Shown one piece after another: positions 1-5,873 of a DNA stretch of 5,873 bases. Positions within the stretch are counted from its first letter, which is position 1, and each line of letters opens with the position of its first letter. This DNA comes from an uncultured Polyangiaceae bacterium. GTDB taxonomy: Bacteria > Myxococcota_A > Polyangia > Polyangiales > Houyiibacteriaceae. A program made the translations under genes and the position numbers. The stretch covers positions 1 to 5,873 of the forward strand of contig CAMYJN010000178.1 of NCBI GenBank assembly GCA_947258625.1, written 5' to 3'. The notes under the pieces were generated by a model, which was not told the DNA's origin, did not search any database, and saw nothing but the letters and a program-made list of their open reading frames with translations.

Positions 1-318
1 GTGACGCAGCGCTGCGCGAAGGTCGGTGCCTTCGATCAGCTCGAGGGTGAGGTAGTGGGCGCCGTCCGTGATGCCGAAGTCGAGCACGCGCGCGATGTGC
101 CCGTGGTGCAAGAGCGCCGACATGCGCGCTTCGCGAAGTTACATCTCGACGAAATCCGCGTCGCCCGCGAAGGTCGGCAAGATGCGCTTGAGACAAACGC
201 GCTGCTCAAAGCCGCCGGGACCGCGTCGGATGGCGACGAAGGTCTCTGCCATGCCGCCGACGCCGAGTCGTTCGACTAGCTCGTAGTCACCGAAGTGCTC
301 GGGAGTCGCGGGGGGCAT
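1..318 (-). pseudogene. Ser/Thr protein kinase, N-terminal part with an in-frame stop; runs off the window
   Basis: The minus strand from an ATG at 318 encodes the N-lobe of a bacterial Hanks-type Ser/Thr kinase. Residues 10-25 read [16 protein letters not shown], which is the entry strand and glycine-rich loop. VCLKRIL at 41-47 carries the ATP-anchoring lysine (K44). Codon 60 is TAA (139..141), directly after DFVEM. The same frame then continues cleanly as LREARMSALL (helix C, with its conserved Glu), IARVLDFG and YLTLELIEGTDL up to the window edge. Homologues normally have a residue such as Phe at the stop position, so this looks like a point nonsense change in an otherwise well-kept kinase. 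The product would be 59 aa and inactive unless the stop is a sequencing error or is read through. No clear ribosome binding site precedes the ATG. The gene lies 70 bp downstream of the secreted 543-aa protein on the same strand, so they could be co-transcribed. Confidence 0.8.
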
Positions 319-388
319 GAGCGAAGCAAGGTACCATAGGCGCGCCCAACGTCCGCGGCTTACCCGAAGCGCACAGTGGGAAGCCCGA

Positions 389-2020
389 TCAATGCTCCAA
401 CCTCTTCAGAGCGTTTTCGTAATCCCGCCGCAGTGACGGATCTTCAGGTCCGCTTTCAAGCGCCATCCGGTAGTAGCGGATGGCTTCTTCAACCTGCGCG
501 CGGTCCATCGAAATTACGGCAAACCCCCAGAGGGCGAGTTGGTTTTTGGGGTCCAGCAACCAGGCCTGATTGAACCGCTTGATTGCGGTGGAGCAATCTC
601 CGCGGTAGAACATATTCCATCCAACGCGTGCAGCAGAATCGGCGGCAGCTTCGCGGCTCCGACCGCCCTCGGTCATGTATTTGATGTATCTTGTGTCCGC
701 CCGTTTTTGATCCGCGGTCTTTTGGATATGCCCGTACATGGGCAGCTCGTTGATTGGGTAGTCGGCACTGCAGGCGGGCGCGTTGCGCAACTCGAAGTTG
801 TCTAGGTAGTAGGTGATTGGGCCGCCAGTATTTGTTGTACCGAAGGCCCATCCATGAACGTCGGACAAGCCCAGGCCGTCTACCGGTGCACCGTTGCCGA
901 CTTCCTTGCGGCGCAAATCGTCGAAGCGGATGATCACTTGCTTCCATCCGGAAAAGTCATCGGTGAAATCGTAACCGTAACGTTCTGCGTCGTCTACCGT
1001 CGACGAGGGCTTACGGTTGTCGAGTATATGGACAAACAGCGAGTTGCCGCTGTTCCTACCATACAACCAGAAGCTGAACTGGTTGAAGTCAGTCCAGTCA
1101 TACGTCGTCCATTGATCGACCGTATCGTTTTCGAATATGTGCAGAAAGCCAGCCCAGCCCGTGACATCGAAATCCAACTTCAGTGCGTTCTTGCCGGCTG
1201 CCTTATTAGAGAGTGGCGGATGCGTGGTTGTCGTCGAGATGCTTACGGCACTACTTCCATCGGTAAACGTAACGAAACCAATTGGAATTCCAAACTCGTC
1301 TTTCCCAGACGGCAAGCCGGACTCAAAATCATCAAAGACGCCCGCTTTGACTCTTGTCGAGCCGGTATCCGCTGCACGCGGGACAGTTTTTCGTGCCTGT
1401 TCAACTTGCGCCTCGAAAGCGGTCACACCAACGTCCGTCGCTTCTTTCACTAATCTGTCGCGCGCTGCTTGTGAAGTACTCCTGGCGATCAAGCTCGCAT
1501 CGGCAAACAGCTGGTGATGGGAATTCAGCAGAAACGAAAACGCGTTCTGACCCTGTCGGTCAAAGACGTAGCAATGAATGCCAAAGATGGGTTGATCGTT
1601 GAAGGGCCAGAGTAGCTCCATGAAGAGGTGGTAATCGGCATCAGACGCCGGGCCCTTCAATGTTTCTGCAATACGCTGCATGTCGTTGAGGAACAGACCC
1701 CACTGAGATGTGGGTTCTAGCCTTCCCAGATCGACCCGGCTGGATCCTGCTACGGGGGCCGCCATTTCTTTCTGGCGGATCAACGCAACGATCTGTTTCT
1801 GTGATTCGACAGAGTGTGATGTTCCATCGGCTCTGCGAATGAGGGTGGGATAAACCGCAATCGTCGCCGTATCCACCGCATTGAGAAACGCAGAAGCGTG
1901 GTCGCTGTACGGACGAAAACCGGGGTCGCCGAGTTTGTCGTCGCTCTCATGCGCCAACGCCGGGAGCGACAAAACCGTGCCCAGCGCGCAGACACATAGA
2001 AATCCGAATAAGGAGCGCAT
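389..2020 (-). CDS. Secreted protein with unassigned N-terminal domain, CIA30/CBM11-like domain and C-terminal TPR-like repeats
   Basis: A 543-aa protein. Residues 1-23 form a typical Sec signal peptide (MRSLFGF, a hydrophobic core, then PALA before HES), so it is probably exported to the periplasm or outside. Residues ~38-212 form a domain I do not recognise, rich in aromatics ([14 protein letters not shown] at 127-140, [20 protein letters not shown] at 146-165). Residues ~228-412 resemble the galactose-binding-like beta-sandwich of the CIA30/CBM11 type: VFDDFESG start, [47 protein letters not shown] and the YYLDNFEL end, which suggests carbohydrate binding. Residues ~458-540 look like two TPR units ([38 protein letters not shown]), suggesting a protein partner. 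There is no obvious catalytic motif, so binding rather than catalysis is the safer reading. The start is supported by AAAGGTGAAG just upstream of the ATG. Base composition looks less GC-rich than in the lexA/aminotransferase end. Domain assignments come from sequence memory, not a search. Confidence 0.85.
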   Translation of the reverse strand: MRSLFGFLCVCALGTVLSLPALAHESDDKLGDPGFRPYSDHASAFLNAVDTATIAVYPTLIRRADGTSHSVESQKQIVALIRQKEMAAPVAGSSRVDLGRLEPTSQWGLFLNDMQRIAETLKGPASDADYHLFMELLWPFNDQPIFGIHCYVFDRQGQNAFSFLLNSHHQLFADASLIARSTSQAARDRLVKEATDVGVTAFEAQVEQARKTVPRAADTGSTRVKAGVFDDFESGLPSGKDEFGIPIGFVTFTDGSSAVSISTTTTHPPLSNKAAGKNALKLDFDVTGWAGFLHIFENDTVDQWTTYDWTDFNQFSFWLYGRNSGNSLFVHILDNRKPSSTVDDAERYGYDFTDDFSGWKQVIIRFDDLRRKEVGNGAPVDGLGLSDVHGWAFGTTNTGGPITYYLDNFELRNAPACSADYPINELPMYGHIQKTADQKRADTRYIKYMTEGGRSREAAADSAARVGWNMFYRGDCSTAIKRFNQAWLLDPKNQLALWGFAVISMDRAQVEEAIRYYRMALESGPEDPSLRRDYENALKRLEH

Positions 2021-2035
2021 GACAACTTCACCTTT

Positions 2036-2055
2036 GACCGACCAACAGGCCGGTC
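2036..2055 (-). promoter_or_regulatory. Hairpin / inverted repeat immediately upstream of the ribosome binding site
   Basis: On the minus strand, GACCGGCC-TGTT-GGTCGGTC folds into an 8-bp stem (one G-U pair in RNA) with a 4-nt loop. It is followed at once by AAAGGTGAAG, the Shine-Dalgarno of the 543-aa secreted protein. It could be an mRNA element controlling access to the ribosome binding site or a protein-binding operator. The structure is seen directly; the role is inference. Confidence 0.4.
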
Positions 2056-2497
2056 ACACAGGGCAACTTGGGTCGCCACCAAACCCGTCGCTATACGTAA
2101 TTCTTTGCTCTTTTCGCAGGCGCAGATACTGCGTCACGGTCACCCAAAAGGCGTCTCGGAAGCGTTGGGTTTTTAACCACTCGATGATAGAGCGCGCAGC
2201 ATTTGCGCTTCGTTTCTTTGCGAGCCCCCGTTCTCGAACAACAGGCTTTGCTCCTGGTCGAAGACCTCACGGGTGTACGTCAATACTTGTTGTAGTTCTC
2301 GCTAGTAGCGGGGGCCCTTCTGGCCGGTCGCGTGATGGAGGTGCTCAGCAAGCGCGCGGGGAGGGCGTCAGGCTTTGGCCTGAGCCGTAGCCGGCACAAG
2401 CAGCGGAGCGTGGAGTTCCTTCTCGGCCACCGACCACGAAGAGAGGCCCCTGCTTAGAGTCACGTGAGCATAGGGGCGCCTGTCAACCCGAGGATCC
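2056..2497. other. Non-coding stretch with no recognisable gene
   Basis: No convincing gene is visible on either strand. One minus-strand frame is open for 70 codons (2054..2266) and is basic and aromatic (for example RSIIEWLKTQRFRDAFW and QYLRLRKEQR). It has no ATG or GTG start and no recognised motif, so it may be a gene scrap or chance. The stretch must contain the promoter of the minus-strand secreted protein, but no clear -35/-10 pair stands out. Confidence 0.5.
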
Positions 2498-2596
2498 CAG
2501 CTCCCACAATTTCTCCCACACACCACCAACAAGCCAGAAACGGCACGCAACACCAGGGAACATGATTCCCTTTTTTTGATTTTTCAATGATTCTGA
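2498..2596. repeat. Dispersed ~100-bp direct repeat, copy A
   Basis: The first 69 bp (2498..2566) match 3957..4025 at 63 of 69 positions without gaps, in the same orientation. Similarity continues with small gaps to CAATGATTCTGA, ending at 2596. The start of the unit contains a tandem motif, CTCCCACA-ATTT-CTCCCACA (2501..2520), identical in both copies. On the minus strand the copy lies just downstream of the broken 3' end of the GMC oxidoreductase remnant. I do not recognise the family. It could be the end of a mobile element, an integration site or a non-autonomous repeat. Confidence 0.85.
2556..2577 (+). terminator. Possible rho-independent terminator inside repeat copy A
   Basis: GGGAA-CATGA-TTCCC is a short 5-bp hairpin followed by seven T residues on the plus strand. 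The shape fits an intrinsic terminator, but the stem is weak and no plus-strand gene precedes it. The matching place in repeat copy B has neither the hairpin nor the T run, so it is not a conserved part of the repeat. Confidence 0.3.
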
Positions 2597-2605
2597 TCGG
2601 TCAGT

Positions 2606-3300
2606 TTACGTAGCCGCGTTGCACTCGAGAACGGGCCTCGGCGCCGAGTACGTGCTGCTCCCGCGCACGTACTCGACGCCGGCGGCGCGGCCATTCTCGA
2701 CGACGACGCGCCGCACCAGAGCTCCCGTTTCGACGTGGAAGTTCGCGCGCTCCCTGGCGGGCGCGACGTAACACTCCCCGACGCTGCAGCGAATACCGTC
2801 CGCCGCCGACATGTGAAACATGCTCGCGCAATGCTGATTCTCGGCGTTGAAGGCATCCCCGATGGGAATCCCGCACACCTCGGAAGTTGCCTCGAGAAAG
2901 GCACTCGAAACGGGGCTCACCTGATCCGCCGGGTGACGCGTCACTCGAATCGGGCCGCTCGCGCCGTGATACGCCGTCTCCCCGTCTTCGTGGCTCTCGA
3001 GCTTCTTGAAATTGGGAAGCACCTCTTCGTAGCTCCACCCCTGACAATCCTCGGCCGCCCAGTCGTCGTAGTTCTGCCGATGACCGCGGAGGTAGAGCAT
3101 CCCGTTGATGGAGCTCGAGCCGCCGAGCACCCTGCCGCGTGTGTAGGGAACGCGTCGCTTGTTCATGGGCGCTTGCGGAACCGTTCGGAAGCCCCAGTCG
3201 AGCTTCTTCTTCAGTGGCTTCACCATGTGCAACACGCCGCCCATCCCCGGCGAATCAGCGCCGTCCGGTCGCTCTCCCCGGCCTCGAGAAGAAGGCGGTC
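2606..3300 (-). pseudogene. GMC-family FAD-dependent oxidoreductase (choline dehydrogenase-like), truncated and frameshifted
   Basis: GMC oxidoreductases oxidise alcohols such as choline using FAD and are usually 500-550 aa. Here only about 235 codons of the N-terminal half remain. LLLEAGESDRTALIR (3250..3294) is in one minus-strand frame. From about 3250 the similarity continues in another frame: VLHMVKPL, DWGFRTVPQ, the family signature GRVLGGSSSINGMLYLRG, YDDWAAEDCQGWSYEEVLPNF, YHGASGPIRVT, then ARERANFHVETGALVRRVVV and GVEYVRGSS. The FAD-binding GAGSAG motif that should precede LLLEAG is missing or unrecognisable. After RPVLEC the usual AGAINSPQ region is replaced by NAAT and a stop at 2606. 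The C-terminal half with the catalytic His is absent. A longer open frame reaches 3568, but its first ~100 codons bear no family resemblance and overlap the oppositely oriented SRPBCC gene. This is a dead gene, broken at both ends plus one frameshift. Confidence 0.85.
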
Positions 3301-3437
3301 CGCGAAACGCGTGGCAATTTGGGCAAGTTCTCGGCGCCGCCAATGTGCGGTCAACGCAGGCGAAGATTTGCGTATAGACCATTTTGCCTCTGCGTGTTCT
3401 GGTTGGCGCAGAGATGAGGGAGAGCGATATCGCAATC

Positions 3438-3444
3438 AAGGAGG
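3438..3444 (+). promoter_or_regulatory. Shine-Dalgarno AAGGAGG of the SRPBCC gene
   Basis: AAGGAGG lies 8 nt before the ATG at 3453. It decides the start of the SRPBCC gene: the same frame is open from an ATG at 3384, but the 23 extra residues have no family similarity and no comparable ribosome binding site. Confidence 0.85.
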
Positions 3445-3452
3445 ATGAGACC

Positions 3453-3881
3453 ATGGCAACGATCACTAGAAGCATCGACATCAACGCACCTGTCGAGAAG
3501 GTCTTTGCGTACCTTATCGACCCAACGAGCGGCCCCGAGTGGATGGTAAGCATGATGGAGGTCAGCAACGTGTCCGGATCTGGGGTCGGCCAGCGCTACA
3601 ACTGGAAATACAAGATGATTGGGATTCCGTTTCAGGGTGAATCCACCGTGACGGAGCAGGTCCCAAACGAGCGCGGTGTCGTTGAGAACAAGGGCGGGAT
3701 TCCGAGCACGTTTAGGTGGACCTTCGCGCCTATCCAAGGCGGGACGAAGTTAGACCTCGAAGTCGACTACACGATACCGGTTCCTGTTCTAGGGAAGATG
3801 GCCGAAAAGCTCGTGCTCAAACGGAACGAGCGAGAAGCCGACCTGTGGATGGAAAACCTCAAGCAAAAACTCGAGGCCTAG
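3453..3881 (+). CDS. SRPBCC (START/polyketide-cyclase-like) ligand-binding protein
   Basis: A 142-aa cytoplasmic protein with no signal peptide. The start MATITRSIDINAPVEKVFAYL is the standard opening of the SRPBCC helix-grip fold (beta strand, then the 'aPve.VF.yl.dp' helix). It is followed by GPEWMVSMMEV, VGQRYNWKYKMIGIPFQGES, FRWTFAPIQGGTKLDLEVDY and a long C-terminal amphipathic helix (LVLKRNEREADLWMENLKQKLEA). Length and layout match complete members of the polyketide cyclase/dehydrase-type subgroup, which bind hydrophobic small molecules; the ligand cannot be told from sequence. It is the only intact plus-strand gene in the window. It sits between the two repeat copies and diverges from the GMC oxidoreductase remnant, whose damaged 5' end lies where its promoter must be. 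A short hairpin follows the stop. The frame is clean and the ribosome binding site excellent, so the gene looks functional. Confidence 0.9.
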   Translation: MATITRSIDINAPVEKVFAYLIDPTSGPEWMVSMMEVSNVSGSGVGQRYNWKYKMIGIPFQGESTVTEQVPNERGVVENKGGIPSTFRWTFAPIQGGTKLDLEVDYTIPVPVLGKMAEKLVLKRNEREADLWMENLKQKLEA

Positions 3882-3902
3882 CGTCAAAGTCAAAGGCCCT
3901 GA

Positions 3903-3919
3903 GTCCGCATCTTGCGGAC
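3903..3919 (+). terminator. Perfect GC-rich hairpin 22 bp after the SRPBCC stop
   Basis: GTCCGCA-TCT-TGCGGAC is a perfect 7-bp stem with a 3-nt loop. Its position suggests that it ends or stabilises the SRPBCC transcript. No T run follows (GACTAACGGGGG), so it is not a classical intrinsic terminator and could instead be an mRNA 3' stabiliser or a protein-binding palindrome. Confidence 0.35.
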
Positions 3920-3956
3920 GACTAACGGGGGTTGACTAATGGTTCCGCCGTAATCG

Positions 3957-4061
3957 CAACTCCCACAATTTCTCCCACACACCACGAACAAGCCAGAAAC
4001 GACACGCAACATCCGGGACCATGATCTTCCTTGTTTCTCGGGGATTTCCCAATGATCCTGA
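3957..4061. repeat. Dispersed ~100-bp direct repeat, copy B
   Basis: Same orientation as copy A. The first 69 bp agree at 63 positions, including the tandem CTCCCACA motif at 3960..3979, and similarity resumes after small gaps up to CAATGATCCTGA ending at 4061. Immediately to the right lies a scrap of a minus-strand kinase gene, just as copy A abuts the broken GMC gene. The two copies bracket 1360 bp holding the GMC remnant and the SRPBCC gene. Confidence 0.85.
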
Positions 4062-4071
4062 AACGCAAGCG

Positions 4072-4119
4072 CGCAGACATGCGCAGCTCGCGGAAAAACA
4101 TCTCGACGAAGTCAGGCTC
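4072..4119 (-). pseudogene. Short remnant of a Ser/Thr kinase gene (helix C region)
   Basis: Between the aminotransferase stop codon and repeat copy B, a minus-strand frame reads [16 protein letters not shown]. This matches the kinase at the left end of the window (DADFVEM, stop, LREARMSA) at 12 of 14 residues from DFVEM through RMSA, not counting the stop as a match. At DNA level 33 of 42 bases agree. The phrase is characteristic of the segment between the ATP-binding lysine and helix C in myxobacterial-type kinases. Nothing kinase-like is seen on either side: upstream is the aminotransferase in another frame, downstream is the repeat. It is too short to be functional. It could come from a paralogue rather than the left-end gene. 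Confidence 0.55.
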
Positions 4120-5212
4120 ACCGAAGCGCTTCTTCGAGCGAGCCGAGACAGAGCTCGACGTGGCGCGGGGTGGCCGAGGCGCCCATCAGGCCGATGCGCC
4201 AGGCTTTGCCTTTGAAGTCGCCGAGGCCTCCGCCGATCTCGAGGCCGTGGTCCGCGAGAAGCTTCGTTCGCACGGTGCGGTCATCGACGCCTTCGGGGAT
4301 CCGAACCAGCGTGAGTGGAGGGAGGCGGCTGGTTTCGGCGACGGGAAGCTCCAGCCCGAGCGCCTCGAGGCCTTGGCGAAGCTCCTTGGCTTGCTCACGG
4401 TGACGCGCGTACCGGGCTTCGAGGCCTTCCTCGAGCACCAGTCGAAGCGCTTCGTGCAGGGCCACAATCATGTTAACGGGAGCGGTGTGGTGGTAGACGC
4501 GCTCGCCGCCGAAGTACTGGCCGATCAGGTTTAGATCGAAGTACCAGCTTTGGACCGGCGTCTTGCGCGTCGACAAGACGCGCCGCGCGCGCTCTGAAAA
4601 CGAAACCGGAGAAAGACCCGGCGGGCAGGAAAGGCACTTCTGCGTGCCCGAGTACACCGCGTCGATTCCAATGCGGTCGACGTCGACCGGAACGCCGGCA
4701 AGCGAGGTCACCGCATCGACGAGAAGCAACGCGCCACAGGAATCGGCGATGTCTCGAAACGGACCGAGGTCCTGCAGCACACCGGTCGACGTTTCGGCAT
4801 GCACGATGGCGAGCACTTTGAAGGGCCGCTTCTTTGCCGCTTTGGCGACGTGCTCGGGATCGATGGCCTGTCCCCAGGGCGCATCGACGAGCGTGACCTC
4901 GGCGCCGCAGCGTCGCGCTACTTCGGCCATCCGCCCACCGAAGACGCCGTGCCTGCAGATTAGGGCGTGGTCACCGGGTTCGAGCAAGTTCACGAAGCAG
5001 GTCTCCATGCCAGCTGAGCCGGTCGCCGACATTGGAAGCGTCAAGGCATTGTCGGTGCCGAACACCTGCCGAAGCATCGACTGCGACTCGTCCAAGACTT
5101 GGAGAAAAACCGGATCGAGATGTCCAATCGTGGGCTGCGCGAGAGCCTCTAGAACGCGCGCCGGAACATCGGAAGGACCGGGGCCCATCAGGACTCGTTG
5201 GGTGGACGTCAT
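4118..5212 (-). CDS. Class V PLP-dependent aminotransferase (alanine-glyoxylate / serine-pyruvate type)
   Basis: A 364-aa cytosolic enzyme of the AGXT-like branch of class V aminotransferases, which move amino groups between alanine or serine and glyoxylate or pyruvate. It opens with [19 protein letters not shown], the usual family start. SATGSAGME (62-70) is the cofactor phosphate loop. D166 in LLLVDAVTS contacts the PLP ring nitrogen, and K192 in [12 protein letters not shown] is the Schiff-base lysine. YHHTAPVN (240-247) and R339 in [10 protein letters not shown] (substrate carboxylate) are present. Length is close to the ~390 aa of human AGXT and the gene looks complete and functional. 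I chose the ATG at 5212: an in-frame ATG at 5266 would add 18 residues encoded by the hairpin after lexA and unlike the family. No clear Shine-Dalgarno precedes 5212. A 4-codon frame (ATG GTG CGC GAA TGA) ends by overlapping the start as ATGA. The exact substrate pair cannot be fixed from sequence. Confidence 0.92.
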   Translation of the reverse strand: MTSTQRVLMGPGPSDVPARVLEALAQPTIGHLDPVFLQVLDESQSMLRQVFGTDNALTLPMSATGSAGMETCFVNLLEPGDHALICRHGVFGGRMAEVARRCGAEVTLVDAPWGQAIDPEHVAKAAKKRPFKVLAIVHAETSTGVLQDLGPFRDIADSCGALLLVDAVTSLAGVPVDVDRIGIDAVYSGTQKCLSCPPGLSPVSFSERARRVLSTRKTPVQSWYFDLNLIGQYFGGERVYHHTAPVNMIVALHEALRLVLEEGLEARYARHREQAKELRQGLEALGLELPVAETSRLPPLTLVRIPEGVDDRTVRTKLLADHGLEIGGGLGDFKGKAWRIGLMGASATPRHVELCLGSLEEALR

Positions 5213-5232
5213 TCGCGCACCATACAAGACAA

Positions 5233-5263
5233 AACCCCCCGAAAAAGTCCTTTTCGAGGGGTT
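5233..5263 (-). terminator. Intrinsic terminator downstream of lexA
   Basis: A 13-bp stem with one mismatch (5233..5245 pairing with 5251..5263, 5-nt loop) has, on the minus strand, GGGG and TTTTCG blocks followed by GTTTTGTCTT. This fits a rho-independent terminator for lexA, placed between it and the aminotransferase start. The aminotransferase therefore probably has its own promoter or depends on read-through. Confidence 0.7.
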
Positions 5264-5270
5264 CATCGTA

Positions 5271-5297
5271 CGAAAACGGGGACCAACCCCATTTTCG
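5271..5297 (-). terminator. Second hairpin between lexA stop and its terminator
   Basis: CGAAAA-C-GGGG, loop ACCAA, CCCC-A-TTTTCG forms an 11-bp stem with one mismatch, starting 18 bp after the lexA stop codon. It shares its CGAAAA/TTTTCG and GGGG/CCCC blocks with the neighbouring terminator hairpin in the opposite nesting order. It may be a helper terminator or part of an alternative fold with the next hairpin. Confidence 0.45.
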
Positions 5298-5315
5298 AGA
5301 GGCTAAGACGGGCTT

Positions 5316-5873
5316 CTAGTTCAGCCGGCGATAGACACCGACGACGACGCCGAGCACCTGGGTGGTGCGCCAGTCGTTCTTCGGAATGAGAATCGGCGCC
5401 ATGTCCTTGTTGGCGGGCTGAAGGCGAATGTGCTCCCGCTCCGGGAAGTAGTACTTGCAAGTGGCTTCGTCGCCGACGAGGGCGATGATGACCTCGCCGC
5501 GATTGGCGGTCAGCTGCTTGCGGACGAAGACGAAGTCGCCGTCGAAGATGCCCGCTTCGATCATCGATTCGCCGGTGACGCGAAGACCGAAGACGTCGCG
5601 CTGGCCCCCGATGAGCATCCGGTCGATGTGCACGGTGTCTTCGGGGTGCTCGATGGCTTCGCTCAGGGCGCCGGCTGCGACGCGGCCCACGATGGGAATT
5701 GCGATGAGGTCGTCGTTCGAGGCCGGCGGACGGCTGCTCGGCCTGCCATCCGGGGTCTTCATCAAGCGGAGGGTCCGCGACTTCATGTCTTCGCGGGTGA
5801 GGTAGCCTTTGCGCTCGAGCGCCCGCAGGTGGTCGTTGACCCCGTTGGTGCTCCGAATGCCCAGATGATTGCC
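5316..5873 (-). CDS. lexA: LexA, SOS-response repressor and self-cleaving protease (N-terminus beyond window)
   Basis: LexA represses DNA-damage genes and cuts itself when bound to RecA filaments on single-stranded DNA. The visible 185 residues begin inside the winged helix-turn-helix: LGIRSTNGVNDHLRALERKGYL is the recognition-helix region, then TREDMKSRTLRL. The S24 peptidase domain follows: GRVAAGALSEA holds the Ala-Gly cleavage bond (67-68 of the visible part). TGESMIEAGIFDGDFVFV holds catalytic Ser103, and TCKYYF holds catalytic Lys140. The Ser-Lys spacing of 37 equals that of E. coli LexA (119/156). By alignment to E. coli about 31 residues are missing off the window edge. An internal ATG at 5786 would remove the DNA-binding domain and is not the true start. 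A strong terminator follows. The promoter, where a self-regulating SOS box is expected, lies outside the window. Confidence 0.95.
   Translation of the reverse strand, partial: GNHLGIRSTNGVNDHLRALERKGYLTREDMKSRTLRLMKTPDGRPSSRPPASNDDLIAIPIVGRVAAGALSEAIEHPEDTVHIDRMLIGGQRDVFGLRVTGESMIEAGIFDGDFVFVRKQLTANRGEVIIALVGDEATCKYYFPEREHIRLQPANKDMAPILIPKNDWRTTQVLGVVVGVYRRLN

Noticed and set aside
1..279. Plus-strand open frame of 92 codons
   Set aside because: It is the antisense shadow of the kinase gene; the minus frame shows clear kinase motifs.
854..1453. Plus-strand open frame of 199 codons inside the secreted protein gene
   Set aside because: It is antisense to the well-supported CIA30/CBM11-like region and has no recognisable motifs or ribosome binding site.
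2054..2266. 70-codon minus-strand open frame upstream of the secreted protein, basic and aromatic
   Set aside because: It has no start codon and no recognised motif; a 70-codon open stretch can occur by chance, though a gene scrap is possible.
2467..2486. TTGACA and TATGCT on the minus strand resembling a sigma-70 promoter
   Set aside because: The spacing is 8 bp rather than about 17, and no gene follows in a sensible position.
2368..2553. Minus-strand open frame sharing VCGRNCGS with one at 3936..4121, as if a small protein family
   Set aside because: The shared residues come only from the DNA repeat; outside the repeat the frames differ and neither has a ribosome binding site.
2735..3448. 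Plus-strand open frame of 237 codons
   Set aside because: It is antisense to the GMC remnant, whose minus frame carries the family signature.
3920..3937. ACTAAC and GTTGACT blocks resembling integron attC core sites
   Set aside because: The cores do not match the RYYYAAC/GTTRRRY pair in the required arrangement, and no integrase or cassette array is seen.
5213..5266. Longer aminotransferase start at 5266
   Set aside because: The added 18 residues are encoded by the lexA terminator hairpin, and the family normally begins close to the MGPGPS motif.
4563..5306. Plus-strand open frame of 247 codons
   Set aside because: It is antisense to the aminotransferase and its leader; Ser/Arg/Pro-rich composition is typical of GC-rich shadow frames.

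Overview
The window looks like a chromosomal segment from a GC-rich, Gram-negative deltaproteobacterial or myxobacterial lineage. This is an inference from two genes: a bacterial Ser/Thr kinase with wording typical of Myxococcota (VCLKRIL, FVEM, REARMSALL), and a LexA whose helix-turn-helix reads STNGVNDHLRALERKGYL. No rRNA, tRNA, CRISPR array or intact transposase is visible.

Layout from left to right. (1) 1..318, minus strand: the start of a Ser/Thr kinase gene, interrupted by an in-frame TAA at codon 60 and running off the window. (2) 389..2020, minus: an intact secreted protein of 543 aa, with a signal peptide, an unassigned N-terminal domain, a CIA30/CBM11-like beta-sandwich and C-terminal TPR-like repeats. 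(3) 2021..2605: a long non-coding stretch with a hairpin beside the ribosome binding site of gene 2 and the first copy of a ~100-bp repeat. (4) 2606..3300, minus: a broken GMC flavoprotein oxidoreductase gene that lacks both ends and carries a frameshift. (5) 3453..3881, plus: an intact SRPBCC (START-like) ligand-binding protein of 142 aa with a strong Shine-Dalgarno. (6) 3957..4061: the second copy of the repeat, followed by a ~45-bp scrap of another Ser/Thr kinase gene. (7) 4118..5212, minus: an intact class V PLP aminotransferase of the alanine-glyoxylate / serine-pyruvate type. (8) Two hairpins between this gene and lexA. (9) 5316..5873, minus: lexA, lacking only its first ~30 codons.

The right end (lexA and the aminotransferase) is ordinary housekeeping sequence with dense GC-rich coding. 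The left and centre are an accessory, decaying zone: two kinase fragments, a wrecked oxidoreductase and a repeat present twice in the same orientation. Each repeat copy begins about 10-20 bp from the broken downstream end of a minus-strand gene fragment. This is the most notable structural pattern in the window and suggests that the repeat is linked to the rearrangements. I do not see a convincing new multi-gene system. The best candidates for something undescribed are the repeat and the N-terminal domain of the 543-aa secreted protein.
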